NCBI GenBank assembly: GCA_014529385.2
Contig: CM043971.1
Span: forward strand, 62,042,209 to 62,106,208
Direction of reading: 5' to 3'
DNA: 64,000 nt
Origin: Adiantum capillus-veneris
Lineage: Eukaryota > Streptophyta > Polypodiopsida > Polypodiales > Pteridaceae
The notes under the pieces were generated by a model. That model saw nothing but the letters and a program-made list of their open reading frames with translations. It searched no databases and was not told where the DNA came from. Positions 1-10,735 of this stretch are shown one piece after another; position 1 is the first letter of the stretch; the number at the start of each line of letters is the position of its first letter. The translations under genes were made by a program, and so were the position numbers.

Positions 1-566
1 ATCCGAACTTTCTGCATTTCCCATTCTAGAATAGCACTACATTTATGTTCCATCTTTTCAGCTTCCATCACCCTCAGCGCTGCATCTTGATTCTGCATAA
101 ACTCATTCAGTTGAGTCAAACTGGTAGCTGCCTCTTCCACAGAAAAAATCCCCCTATTCTCATAACTGTCACTGCTCCCTGCGTTAACTTTCAAACTTTC
201 CAAAGCAGTCTTCTCCGCAGCTCCACCCATTCCTTTCATAAACAGAGTTACCTTTTTGCCTTTGGACTCCGACTTCTTTGATTCTGATTCTATTGTGAAA
301 CTGTTCGGCTTTGATTCCGACTCTTCCAAACCCTTCCAAGAAACTTTAAAAGGTGATTTACCTTTTTCAACTATTGGAGAGCCCAACAACAACTTCCTTC
401 TCTTACTTCCACATACTATTCCCTCTTCTTTTGCCACATCTGCCACTGGTGTCTTCAAACCTATTGATACTGTCGGAACCTTCAAAACATACTCAAAAAT
501 TGCAGCCAAATAAGGTGCTACTTTGCCCACTGCTGATGTCCGACGTCGGTCTCTTTTTCCAGTTAA

Positions 567-1532
567 CTACATCCGATCATACAAAACTGATGCCCAATCA
601 ACTTTAATGCCTCTCTCAGCCTGAAACAAAGGTGCAAAAGCCTCCTTGGACATGTAGGCAGTCTTCTGCAGGATACACACCTTTTCCAAATACCAAAACA
701 AATCTGAGGCTCTGTTTCCACCCGCATTCTTCACCATGTAGTATGCCTTCGTCCCTACCGGATTTCCAAATTCCCCCTTCATCTGGGAATCAGTCAGCTT
801 CCTCGTCTTAGCTGGCACAATTAGACAGGGAACTTTAAAGACTTCGGACACCAGCTTTGGTGTCAAGCGAGCATCCGTTGTAATCATTCCATCACTTTCT
901 TTAATCATATTCCACTGCTACTCAGCAAACTCATTCTCTGCCAATGTATCCCAAGGTAGACATGCAAATTCATAAAGACCTATACGCTTAAGCCATACCT
1001 GGGTTTCCGCCTCATTAGGGTCAAACGTTGCCACCGCCATCTCCACACTACCCTGATCACTCAGAGACTCAGCCTCATCACTCTCCACTTCAATATGCTC
1101 TTCCTGTTTCTGCGCTTTGAACAACTCCTCCATCGCCACCTTCATCGACCTGGTGTTTGGCATCGCTTCTGACGCATCATCTTGCATACCCGCCATCAGC
1201 TTTTCCTTAATTTTCTCAGAAAACATTTCGCCCTTCTTCCTCGACTTAACAGTCACTAAACTGCGACGTTCACACACTTGGATGTGACCCCCAACTCCTC
1301 TCACCACCTTACTCTTATGATGATGAATTTTCTCCTCGATTCGGGCACGCCATGCAGGATTCGCCCAAAAATTATTCGTCCTCAAGTGAGTCACATCAGC
1401 ACTAAGCGAATTTTTTGCCTTAAAATGAGTACCCCCACTTATTAGTACCTCTGTACCCTTTTGCCCAATTCCATTCCTCCAACTTTCCACTTTCGAGACT
1501 TCAAATCCGACAGTCCGAATTCCGACTTCCAA
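567..1532 (-). pseudogene. extra open reading region downstream of integrase
   Basis: Two consecutive minus-strand open stretches (918-1532, about 204 residues, and 567-908, about 113 residues), separated by one stop codon, lie 3' of the integrase where chromodomain elements have nothing. The first has an acidic stretch (EESEVESDEAES-like) and several Lys/Glu-rich segments. The second contains DARLTPKLVSEVFKVP followed by LIVPAKTRKLTD, reminiscent of the 'putative plant transposon protein' segment found in Athila-type elements. No transmembrane segment or signal peptide is evident, so an envelope role is not supported. Function unknown; the position (third ORF of an OTA element) is the main clue. 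Confidence 0.5.
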
Positions 1533-1547
1533 TCCGCAATCCGAATT

Positions 1548-2790
1548 TCAAATTCCAGATCCCTTTACAAGGTTTGAATTGCTAGAACAAATTGCCAATT
1601 CTGCCTCTGAACATTCCATTGCAACTCCCAGAACACCAATTGTTAACAATTTACTGCCAATATCCTCAGCCTTATTGACCATCCACTTGGGAACCTCAGG
1701 CACCTTTCCATAAAATTTCTTCAATCTGAATCCATTCACAGGTTTCAAAATCTTTGTTCCGAAGACATCTTTCGACAAAAATGTTCCTTGGCCCTGTTCT
1801 GATTCAATCTGATAAGGCCCCAAATATCTCAGCTTCAACTTACCTGGATGTGGTCCCAATTTAGAATTTATAACATCACCCAATCCCCTTTCTGGAAATT
1901 TTGAATTTCACCTGCCTAGACATCCATGCTTCTCTCCTCTTCTGCCCAACTTCCACCAAATAGGCACTCTGAATTCTATCCTCTTCCAATTTAAGCAGTT
2001 CCTTCTGTCTATGAGAAATTGATTCCTCCGAACTTAACTTATGTTGAACTGACAACCTCAAGCTTGGAATTACATATTCCACTGGCACCACAGCTTCTAT
2101 CCCAAATACCAATTTGAAAGGTGTCATTCCAGTCGCCACCTTAAAAGCCGTCCAAAAAAGCCCATAGTGTTGAATCCAACTTGTCATCCCAATCCGATTT
2201 GTTTTCCGACACAATCTTCTTCAAAATTCTCACCCGCACTTTATTAGAGCTTTCTGCCTGCCCATTTGCTTGCGGATGATATGGAGTAGATTTCTTACGC
2301 AAAATCATATGTCTGGATGTCAACTCCTGAATCACATAATTCAAAAAGTGTGTTCCATGATCCGACACCAGCTCAATAGGACATCCAAATCTTCCAATAA
2401 TGTTTTTATATAGAAACCATGCCACACTTGCTGCTTTATTATCTCTCAAAGCTACCGCTTCCACCCATTTGGTAGCATAATCTGTTGCAACTAGAATATA
2501 TATGAAACCTGTCCTCTTTGCCCGTGGTTTTATTGGGCCTACAAAATCCATTCCCCACTTCTGAAATGCTTCTAATGGTAAGACTGGATGATCCTGCATC
2601 CTATCCCCTTGTGTAGGCTGCCCCATCTTCTAACACTGAACACATTCCTTGGCAAAACTATGTGCATCCTTCAATAACAAAGGCCACCAAAGTCCAGCTT
2701 GTAAAATTTTCTGACCTGTAATTTCCCCTGAGAAATGTCCTCCGGCTGATCCCCAATGTGCCTCCTGCAACACTGCTTTCTACTCTTCAT
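1548..2790 (-). pseudogene. gypsy integrase (HHCC, DDE core and C-terminal part)
   Basis: The core is in 2141-2626: WGMDFVGPIKP supplies the first Asp, ELVSDHGTHF the second and GQAESSNK the Glu of the DDE triad, with the usual YHPQANGQ block. Upstream (about 2630-2790) an HHCC-like zinc region (AHWGSAGGHF ... CVQC) is readable but contains stops. Downstream, 1876-2214 and 1548-1883 continue the core and C-terminal domain in other frames (ATGMTPFKLVFG; KLRYLGPYQI). The enzyme would insert the element cDNA; this copy is split over at least three frames and cannot be functional. Confidence 0.8.
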
Positions 2791-3001
2791 CCGGAACACA
2801 GCGTCGTATAATCTGATCTGGTCCTCTTCTATATAATGCTCCAGCTATAATGAAAAATGGTATGCTCCTCAATGCAAACTTCTTCCTTTGATCCGGAGAC
2901 ACTGTCGAAGGTAAAACTCCATCTGTTAGAAACTGAACCATCTGATCATACCAATTGTCAAAAAATGTCCTTCCACTCGGAACAAATCCGCATCAGGCAA
3001 T

Positions 3002-3600
3002 TTATCCAATACTCCGATACTCCTGAAGTATGAGTTCCTGAGTTCCTGATACCAGAATTGGATTTATCCGATAATCCGCATCAGGCTGAGTTCCTGAAGT
3101 ATGAACAACTATGTAATCCAATTCTTGCAACATGAGCATCCACCTTGCTAATCTGCCTTCCAGTTTTGGCTTCTTTACCAGAAACAAAGCCTTAAGATCC
3201 ACATGAAAAACCACTTTATTCCCTAGCAGATAATGTCGGAATTTTTCCAAAGCAAAAATCATTCCCAAAGCTTCCCTTTTCGTAACTATGTAATTCTTCT
3301 CCGGTGCTCTTAACATTCTACTAGCATAATAAACCGGTCTAAACCATCCCTTAATCTTCTCCTGCATTAAAACAGCTCCTACTGCCATGTCGGAAGCATC
3401 ATCATACACATGAAACGGAAATTCCCAATTTGGTTATTGAAGTATAGGTGAAACTACCAACATCTTTTTGATAATCTGAAAAGCCTTCTCTTGAGCTTCT
3501 CCCCAAAAAAATTCCACTTTCTTCTTGGTCAAATGACTAAGTGGTGCGCTCACATCCGCCAAATACTGTAAATACCTACCATGCCATTTGATCTGTCCAA
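3002..3600 (-). pseudogene. gypsy RNase H
   Basis: The open part is 3002-3409, starting MYDDASDMAVGAVLMQ (the first catalytic Asp is in the DASD block) and including YYASRMLRAPEKNY, TKREALGMIFALEKFRHYL and HVDLKALFLV. These are the standard blocks of gypsy RNase H, which removes the RNA template during reverse transcription. The tail is altered: a short duplicated stretch sharing ATCCGCATCAGGC (2986-2998 and 3075-3087) replaces the expected end of the domain. The upstream connection to reverse transcriptase (3410-3600) is interrupted by stops. Confidence 0.8.
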
Positions 3601-3604
3601 CAAA

Positions 3605-4603
3605 TCACATCACTGCCTTCAAATTTTTTGGGGCTACAGCTTTCTGAATTGCACTAATTTTGTCCCCATCAATCGACATTCCTTCTTGAGAGATGATATG
3701 TCCCAACAATTTTTCCTTCTGTACTGCTATTGCACACTTTTGGGGATTAAGTGACATTTGAAACATCCTACATCTTTCAAAACACTTCCTCAAATATTCC
3801 AGATGCCTGACTTTTTCCCCAAAAACTGAAAAATCATCCATAAAAATCCTCATAAAATCTATCAAATGTGGCTCAAAAGTTTTAAAAGCTGCCTTCAAAA
3901 ACGATGGTGGTCCATTCTTCAATCCAAAGCTCATCACTGTATGTGCAAAATCTCCCCATTCTATGATAAAATTAGTTTTTTCAATATCCTCCTCAGCCAT
4001 TGGTATTTGATTGTACCCTTGAAATCTGTCAAGAAAAGTGTACATCTCATGTCCCGCTACATCATCCAAAACTAAATCAATAAAAGGCAATGGAAATGGA
4101 TTTGAAACTGTTGTTGCATTCAATTTTTTTTAATACACACAAACCCTTAACTTCCCTGACTTCTTAGGTACCACTACAATTGGTGACAACCATTCCGCCT
4201 AATCCACTGGCACTATGAATCCTGCATTCAACAATTTATCCAATTCCTCTTTCACTTGCTTGGCATAATTTGGATTCATCCTATATCTTTGTTGAATCAC
4301 TGGAACAGCATCCGTTTTCAAATTTATATGATGCTTGTACACTTGCGGATCCATGCCTTTCAAATTAGAATAATCCCATGCAAAGACATCAATATACTCC
4401 AACAGTAATTCCTTCAAGTCCTTCTTGAAGCCTTCTTCCAAATGAACACTAACTCTTACCATCTTTGGATGATCCTCCGTCCCCAAATTCAGATCCTGTA
4501 AATCATCCTCCTTAACTCGAGAAGCTTTCTTTATCATCTTATCATACAGAGATTTCGCTCTCTGAATTGCCTCCTTTGGCTCTAATTCTGAATCCTCCAT
4601 CAC
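3605..4603 (-). pseudogene. gypsy reverse transcriptase
   Basis: Two open blocks. 4199-4603 carries the N-terminal part with DVFAWDYSNLKGMDPQVYKH and a final LNAGFIVPVD. 3605-4123 carries palm and thumb: GHEMYTFLDRFQGYNQ, KTNFIIEWGDFAHTVMSFGL and the catalytic FMDDFSVFG, then LLGHIISQEGMSIDGDKI. A stop and a short gap separate them (the KSGKLRVCVY block lies there). FMDD in place of YxDD and the FSVFG continuation are typical of Athila/Tat elements. Reverse transcribes the genomic RNA in related active elements; broken here. Confidence 0.85.
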
Positions 4604-4612
4604 CGTTTCCTC

Positions 4613-5755
4613 TTAGATTTTCTTCTCTTCTAAATTTTCCTGTTCCACACCATCTGTATTCCCTTGCAACTGATCAATTCCCAAACTGTTTGCTTTCTCT
4701 GCATATTTGTCAATGATCTGCTCCACATCCTCAAATACCGTAACAATTGTTGGATTTGCTGCTAGGAAATATGCTTCTTCATCATCCTCCAATCCTTCAG
4801 ATATGTTAATTGCTCGTGCCAACATTGGCTTGGTCTCTTCTGACAATTCCTTCTTCGGCTCCATTGGTAATGTAACTTCTCTCCTTCCTTTCTTAACCGT
4901 CACTTCATTCTTTTCCCAATCCTGTTTTAGCTTAGCCGTGCGAAACCATGGCCACCCCAACAACATAGAATAGGTATTTTTTGAATCCTTCATCCTGATG
5001 ACTACAAAGTTTATCGTAAATTGTAATCCATGAATGATAATTCCTTGCCTCCTTAACATCCCCACTGGTTGAACTATGCTCTGATCAGCCATAGGCACTT
5101 GAAATGGAGCTAGTTCCAACCTGACACCTTGCATCCTTAGAAATTCCGATTCCGAAAGTATGTTGACCCCTGATCCACCATCCAATAGAACATCGAAAAA
5201 TTTACGGTTATTAAATTCCAACGACAGTGTTGGTACTGAAAATTCCACATCCTCCAGGCTAATGTGGCAACTCTGAACTGTTTGTTGCACCTCCTTCATA
5301 CTCGGAACAGTCTTTGACCTTTGCATCACTGTATATAATCTATCTCTGAAAATTGGAACTAATGACAACAACTGATCCAAAGTAAAATGTATAGAGGAAT
5401 TAGTTAACTCTTCAAACAAGGCATCCATCCTTTCTCTTTCCTTCTCCTCCTTTTTTACTCTTTTCTCATTCGATTTAAGCTTGCTCTGCTGTTGATCCTT
5501 TACCATCAAATCTTCAGCTACTTCATCCCGAATCTCCTTCTGCTCCTCCCAGTCTAGTGGAGGTTTCAACCTTGCTTTTGACCTTGTTGTCACTAATACA
5601 CCTGATTCCTCTTGCAAACATTTAGAACAATCACATTTCGGCTGACAATCCACAGCGACTTCATTCACCCCTTGATCCTGAAACAATTCTACTACTATCA
5701 AAGTACTTCCCGGCTCTTTGTTTGCTTTAGCTGACTGTGCTGGTGGTGCTGGCAA
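4613..5755 (-). pseudogene. gypsy protease region with acidic linker
   Basis: A 380-residue open stretch. The aspartic protease signature is at about residues 185-205: FFDVLLDGGSGVNILSE, with DGG replacing the common DSG/DTG, followed by MLLGWPWFRTAKLKQDW near residue 265, a conserved block of plant retropepsins. The N-terminal 150 residues are charged, with KSNEKRVKKEEKERERMD likely to form a helix. It is the longest open stretch in this element. It probably processed the Gag-Pol polyprotein. The start is not certain because gag and protease are usually one reading frame. Confidence 0.75.
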
Positions 5756-5916
5756 CTGCGGTGGCAGCTGCCCTCTTGGCTGTTGTTCATTCCCCTCTTG
5801 ATAATTCCAAACCGGTTGATTCCATCCTTGTGTTTGTGGCTGCCAATTCTGCCACCGCTGCTGCTGATCCCAATTTCCCCCCCACGGGGGTCTTGAATTC
5901 TGCCATCCTCTATATC

Positions 5917-7415
5917 TCAGTCCTCCTCCTGAATTGAAATTTCCTCTAAATGATGGTCCCTCTTGATTAAACTGTGGTCTCCACCCTGAATACGGTTGTT
6001 GCCTTTGCTACCCTTGATTATTGAACATCCTCTGCCTTCCTCCTGTCTCTGGAAACACCCCATGAGTTTGAGGTCCTTGTTGCTGTATCTTCTGCTGAAT
6101 CCTTTCTGGTACAACACCCCTGAAATTCGGATTAAACCAACATCCCTTTGTCCAATGCCCATCCTTAACACAAATTTCACAATGAGGGGTTTTTGATTCC
6201 ACAACTTTCTGCACTCCCAACTTCTTCAATTTCTTTGCTACCAATTTTTCCACTCTATCCTCTTTCTCTTTAGACTTCTTCTTCGACTTATTCTTGCTTT
6301 TCTTCTTCTTATCCTCATCTACTTCTGAATCCGAATCCTCACTGGAATCCTCTTCACTATCAAAATCCGTTTCCGTATCTGAATTAGTATCAATATTCGA
6401 ATCCGAATCGCTGTCCCAATCCGAATTATCTGACCTCTTCTTTTTCTTCGACCTACTTTTCTTCTTTTGTTTAGATGACCTCTTGGTTGCTTTCCCATGA
6501 GAGACCCCAAACCTTTCTCTGCTCTTTGAGCTGTTTCCACTAATGCTTGTAATCCACCTGCAACATCAACTCCAGCAACAACATTCTTCAATTCCTTCCT
6601 TAATCCATTCAAAAAATATCCAGCAAGCATTTCATTAGTTAGCCTTTCTTGAGCAGTCAACCTTCTCACATATTGGTTAAACTTTTGTGCATAATCCTCA
6701 AAACAAACATTTTCCTTTGTTTCACTTCCCTAAGCTTGGTCAACACATCATGTGGAGTCTTTTCCCTTCTGCACCTGTTCAAAAATGCTGCTTTCAAACC
6801 ATCATAATCAACAAAATGACCTGCTGGAAAATTACTAAACCACTGCATAGCCTTCCCATCCAATGTAGCCTCAAAGTGGTGCATTTTAGCCTGGGCATCG
6901 TACACTCCGGAAAATCCTCTGGCCTGCCATCTTGTCTCGTATTGAGATATGTGGCAATCAGGGTCTTCTTTCGACTTTCTCAAAAAGATCCGGAATTTGA
7001 CGCGCATATCCTGCCTAGCCGCCGCCATATTTGTAGGTCCACCTGGTTGTACAAGATTTCCTGCACTGGTACTTCGCAACGGATCAAAAATTAATCTCCT
7101 TCCCGCCACTAATGCATGCTGAACAACTGCAACTGCCAACAGCCACGGAAATAGATCATGTTCTATATTCGCTACTTCTTCTTCCCATCTATCACTTAGA
7201 TAATCCTCTGCGCCATCCAAATCCTCCACAGTATCATCTGAATCTTCCCCTATAGAAACTCGGTGCATCCCAGTATAATCCAAAATTCCCTGCAGTTTCG
7301 ATCCCTGACCATCTCGCCCATAAAACTGTTGAAACTGCCTAGCAATTGACCGTGTCCAATACGGGAATGTATCCTCTTCCGCTTCCTCCAGAGTGCAGCC
7401 AACCACCCATACCAC
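5917..7415 (-). pseudogene. gypsy gag with CCHC zinc knuckle
   Basis: 6666-7415 contains the Gag core (LRKSKEDPDCHISQYETRW, then ATLDGKAMQWFSNFPAG, a block common in plant retrotransposon Gag). 6319-6669 continues in another frame (MLAGYFLNGLRKELKN) into a Lys/Arg stretch. 6008-6253 carries one perfect C-x2-C-x4-H-x4-C knuckle, CEICVKDGHWTKGC, an RNA-binding motif. On the plus strand 6294-6500 the same DNA is a simple Ser/Asp-coding repeat (many TCNGAA steps), which probably accounts for slippage and loss of frame. Gag forms the particle shell and binds the RNA. Confidence 0.8.
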
Positions 7416-7522
7416 TCACACTATTCTGAACCTCCTCTCTCCATTCAACTAAATCTTTCACTGCCACAGCATTCGCTCCTACAAGAGAAACTTGAATCCG
7501 TCCATGCTACATCACACTTACA

Positions 7523-7534
7523 CCATGATCGCCA
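7523..7534 (-). promoter_or_regulatory. candidate primer-binding site, non-iMet
   Basis: Read on the minus strand this is TGGCGATCATGG, beginning with the TGG that pairs with the CCA tail of a tRNA, 2 bases from the proposed LTR end. It differs from the TGGTATCAGAGC (iMet) sites of every other element here. The tRNA cannot be assigned without a tRNA set. Confidence 0.5.
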
Positions 7535-7536
7535 AG

Positions 7537-7801
7537 TGTTTAAGGCACAGACATTCAGAATAAACAAAACACAGAAATCATAATGGAACTGGAACTGGAA
7601 CACAGAAACTGACAACAGACTAAATCTGCCATAACTTTTGCTTTTACATTCCCAAGAAGATACTGCTCGACAGTTACATACTTCAAAAAAACTAATGGGC
7701 AACGCCCTTTCCCAAGAACACCCCTTGGAATCCCAAAAGTACAAAAGTTAACATTCCAACTTCCACTAAGGTAAAACATCCAAAAATTCCTAGGCTTAAC
7801 A
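7537..7801 (-). repeat. candidate 5' LTR of the OTA-like gypsy element
   Basis: On the minus strand the segment starts TGTTAAGCCTAGG and ends CCTTAAACA, i.e. TG...CA with a short inverted repeat, adjoining the candidate primer site. Copia sequence begins right after it at 7802. Without the second LTR the borders rest on these hallmarks only. About 265 bp, short for this clade. Confidence 0.5.
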
Positions 7802-8224
7802 TAAAAGGAGTGTGTATCAGGCCACAAACATCAATATGAATGAGTTGCAACTTACGAGTAGCCCGCACTGAACAATCTTTTGAAAACTTAGAGTGTTGTA
7901 TTTTTTTTTCAAAATACCTTCATAAACATACTTAGAGGGTGCCTCCAAAGGGGGAAATGAGGCAACCATATCAAATTTATGAAAATGTATCAAGCTTACA
8001 AAATTCAAAGTCCAAAACGTGGATGCCATAGAATCTGTAACTACATTTGCAAAGTTTTCCACACACTTGTCTCATAAGAATTGAGCTTATACATGGCACA
8101 AGACAAGGCATCCGATGCCACAATAATATCACTTAAAGGAAAATCATGAATAGTACATCTATGAGTCAGAAACTTTACAAGAAGACCAAGTCTTGCTTAT
8201 GAAAAAATAAACAAAAAATTCTTC

Positions 8225-8635
8225 TTAATTCCAAGAACAAATGTACATCAAAATGTGTGAAGGAATTGCCATTAATTGCAGTGAGTACAATCTTTTGGGC
8301 TCCTTTGGATAAGAGGCATTGTTGTCACAAGTAACAATGTTCCCATTGAGGACAACATCAAGAGAAGTGAACAAGTCACAATGAGATGTAATGTGCTTTG
8401 CAGCGCCACTGTCAAAGTACCATACATGTGAATCTGCAATCTCAATCATGCATGCATTATAGATAGAAAGGTCATATTGACACTGTGCACTAAAAGTAAA
8501 TTCTGTATCAACAACATAATTTATAAGTCTTGCATTTGAAGAAGGTTCGCTTTCATTCGTACGTGTCTCTCTAGTCTTTAGCTTAGGACATTGCTTTATC
8601 AAATGATCAACATCTTTGCAATAGCCGTAACACAC
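8225..8635 (-). pseudogene. copia gag end and protease fragment
   Basis: A 136-residue open stretch. It starts within a zinc-knuckle-like motif whose first Cys has been lost (GYCKDVDHLIKQC), then has DSHVWYFDSGAAKHITSH, where DSG is the aspartic protease catalytic triplet, intact in this copy. The C-terminal part diverges after KEPKRLYS because of a frame change. Fragment only. Confidence 0.75.
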
Positions 8636-9678
8636 AACTTTTTCTTTCCTTTCTCAACAGATTTACTTGATGCATTATTGCTAAGGGAGGCATTTATCTC
8701 AAATGGTTTGCTACTTGAAGAAATAACATTGAAAGTAAAAGCATTGTTATTGCTACATCTTCTTTGTGCAGCAATCAAATCTTGATCAACAGCACGTTGT
8801 TTAAGCCCTGTTTTTCTTTGGCATAGCCTTGCAACAAGCTGACTTTACCTACAACAATAAGTTTCTCATTAATATCTTTGATTTCAGCAAGAAAAATCTC
8901 CATTTCATCTTCCTCATGCATGATCTTTGACTTGCACAAATATGCTATTTTTGTTTTATTTTGACCTACATACAATCCAACTAGAATTTCCCAAGCTTGT
9001 TTTGTTGTTTTTGCTAAACAAATGGAGGAGTAATGGTGCACTTGTCACACAACACAATCAATGAATTGCCCCTACACATCTCTAATCTCCCAATGAGATT
9101 ATTTAGCTGAAACCTACAACATCCTCACTAGAACCTGAATTCATAAAACGTGTACATATATCAAAACCTTTACATTCCCTACGCCCAAGGAAACAACTAC
9201 GTGTTGCATCTATAAGCTCTCAATAAACAGCTTTCTTCATCTAGTTTGTTATCAATAGATTACATTTTGCAAGTGTCATTTTGGAAACATCATTGCTCTC
9301 AGCCATAGTAAAAGATTAGATCTGATGTAGAAAATGCTCAGACCGAGTAGAGATTGAAAATAAATTGTTCGTGCTACATAGCGCAAATGAGAAGACTGTC
9401 ACAGACTTGTTATGCAAAAATTTATAGTTGAGAAAAATCTCCACAAAAGGAAGAAATTGCCTTGCAATAGTGAAAACGAATGCCAAAATAGCCCAAGTTA
9501 AATTTTTGAACACATCTAGCTGTGCATAAGCTATTCCAAATTATTTATCAACTTTCTTACACTCACCAGATCTCACTTAAATTGAAGAAAGTGAACAAAA
9601 CCATTTGAAAGCATGCAAGGGGATACTGCTGATACAAGTGATTATGCCTAAGGGGACATGACTTTTTCTAATATCAAT

Positions 9679-9886
9679 TGTTGGAGTTAGGGTTTCAAGA
9701 ATGCACACAACTTGAAGATGGAAAAAAGTTCAAGGGACACGAAACCAGTATATTAATAAACATGCGACTACAAGATAAGCGATGGACATATATACAAAGT
9801 ACAAGGAAAAAACTCTCCAAGTGAGGTGAAAAATGGCATGACGGTCCTAAGTGTGTTCACACATCACTACCATATACAAGGCAACA
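9679..9886 (-). repeat. LTR of minus-strand copia copy
   Basis: Reverse complement of the LTRs at 10181-10407 and 14955-15181: it shares the distinctive blocks GTGATGTGTGTGAACACAC, AGGACCGTC and the terminal CTAATTCCAACA (as CTAACTCCAACA). 208 bp, a little shorter than the 227 bp of the other copy. The primer site next to it (left side) is mutated. Confidence 0.8.
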
Positions 9887-10180
9887 TTTTGGTATCTCGC
9901 AAAGCATCAAGCTCTCTCAACTCAAGATTGTATATGATAGGTAACACGCTTAGTTTCCCTTACCACTCTCCAACACTCCGACACTCGATTGTTTTCAGCA
10001 CTCTCACAAATATATGATCTCGCATGTTGTCCCTACCTCTTGAGTCATATGGACAATTGGATCTATAAGGGGTGCCAGTGTGGAAAGCATTAGTGTTCTT
10101 ACGAAGATATCACCACTTTTGTTTTTGAGGAAAAAAATGCTTCTCTAAGGGGGGGATTATTGTCACGCCAAGGGCTAGCA
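9887..10180 (+). other. spacer between two inverted copia copies, with a stray LTR start
   Basis: No coding sequence. At 10148-10159 is a polypurine-like tract (AAGGGGGGGATTAT) followed by TGTCACGCCAAGGGCTAGCA, which looks like the 3' polypurine tract and first 20 bases of an LTR from another family, cut off where the plus-strand copia LTR begins at 10181. That would make this the remnant of an element hit by the copia insertion. Confidence 0.35.
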
Positions 10181-10407
10181 TGTTACCATATACATGTGAT
10201 AGTGATGTGTGTGAACACACTAGGACCGTCGGGGCACTTTTTTCCTCTTTAGGAGGTTTTTTCCCCCGTGCATTGTATATACGTCCATCATTCTAGGCCT
10301 ATCTATCTTTCCATTGCACACTAAGTAATACCCTCTCTATTGTGTGCCTTGAGCTTCCTTCATCTTCTCCAAGGTGTTTGTGTTTTCTTGCAACCCTAAT
10401 TCCAACA
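10181..10407 (+). repeat. 5' LTR of plus-strand copia, followed by iMet primer site
   Basis: TGTTACCATATACATG ... CTAATTCCAACA, 227 bp, followed by AT and TGGTATCAGAGC (10410-10421), the complement of the plant initiator tRNA-Met 3' end. A TATA-like TGTATATACG lies in the middle (about 10275). Same length as the 3' LTR. Confidence 0.88.
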
Positions 10408-10735
10408 ATTGGTATCAGAGCAGGTTACGTCCTCCCAAGCTTAGTCGCCAGCAGCTCCAGCACACGCCTGCTCACTTTCTCCGATTTCAATGAGCTCTAG
10501 GGAGCATTTGCAGGTCGACATCCATTTTTGATTTGGGCTCATTTCGCCTCCGTTTCTACTACAGCCAGGTCTGCACATGCAATTTTGTCATTTTATGCAA
10601 AATTTCTGTCAGTGCCAAATATTGCATAATAACAGGTCATACAGTCTACTGCGGGTTGTGCTATATTGCACATGCTGGTCTCACTTGATTTCTCTTCATT
10701 TCGGGCAGTTTTCACATAAGGTGCAGGCATTTTCT

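Larger units (their letters stand above)
1..7801 (-). mobile_element. Ty3/gypsy retrotransposon, Ogre/Tat/Athila-like, 3' end outside window
   Basis: Reading down the minus strand from 7801 the order is 5' LTR, primer site, gag with a CCHC knuckle, protease, reverse transcriptase, RNase H, integrase and then an additional open region before the window edge. The RT box reads FMDDFSVFG and the palm begins with GHEMYTFLD; both are typical of the non-chromodomain plant gypsy clade (Ogre/Tat/Athila), and no chromodomain follows the integrase. Several in-frame stops separate the domains, so this copy is decayed. Its right end cuts a copia element of the same strand: copia pre-integrase homology resumes immediately after 7801. 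The 3' LTR is not in the window, so a target-site duplication cannot be tested. Confidence 0.85.
7802..9886 (-). mobile_element. truncated copia element, minus strand
   Basis: From 9886 leftwards: 5' LTR (9679-9886), decayed primer site (TGATATTAGA), gag from an ATG at 9304-9306 with stops, the Gag block AKTTKQAWEILVGLYVGQNK (8775-9041), a knuckle-like stretch CKDVDHLIKQC and the protease block WYFDSGAAKHIT (8225-8635), and the Gag-pre-integrase block FDMVASFPPLEAP (7817-8062). It shares all of these with the plus-strand copy at 10181-15181, so both belong to one family. It ends abruptly at 7802 where the gypsy element above was inserted; the rest of pol lies beyond the window or was lost. 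Confidence 0.85.

Noticed and set aside
918-1532. Envelope-like gene
   Set aside because: No signal peptide, membrane segment or coiled-coil envelope features are visible.
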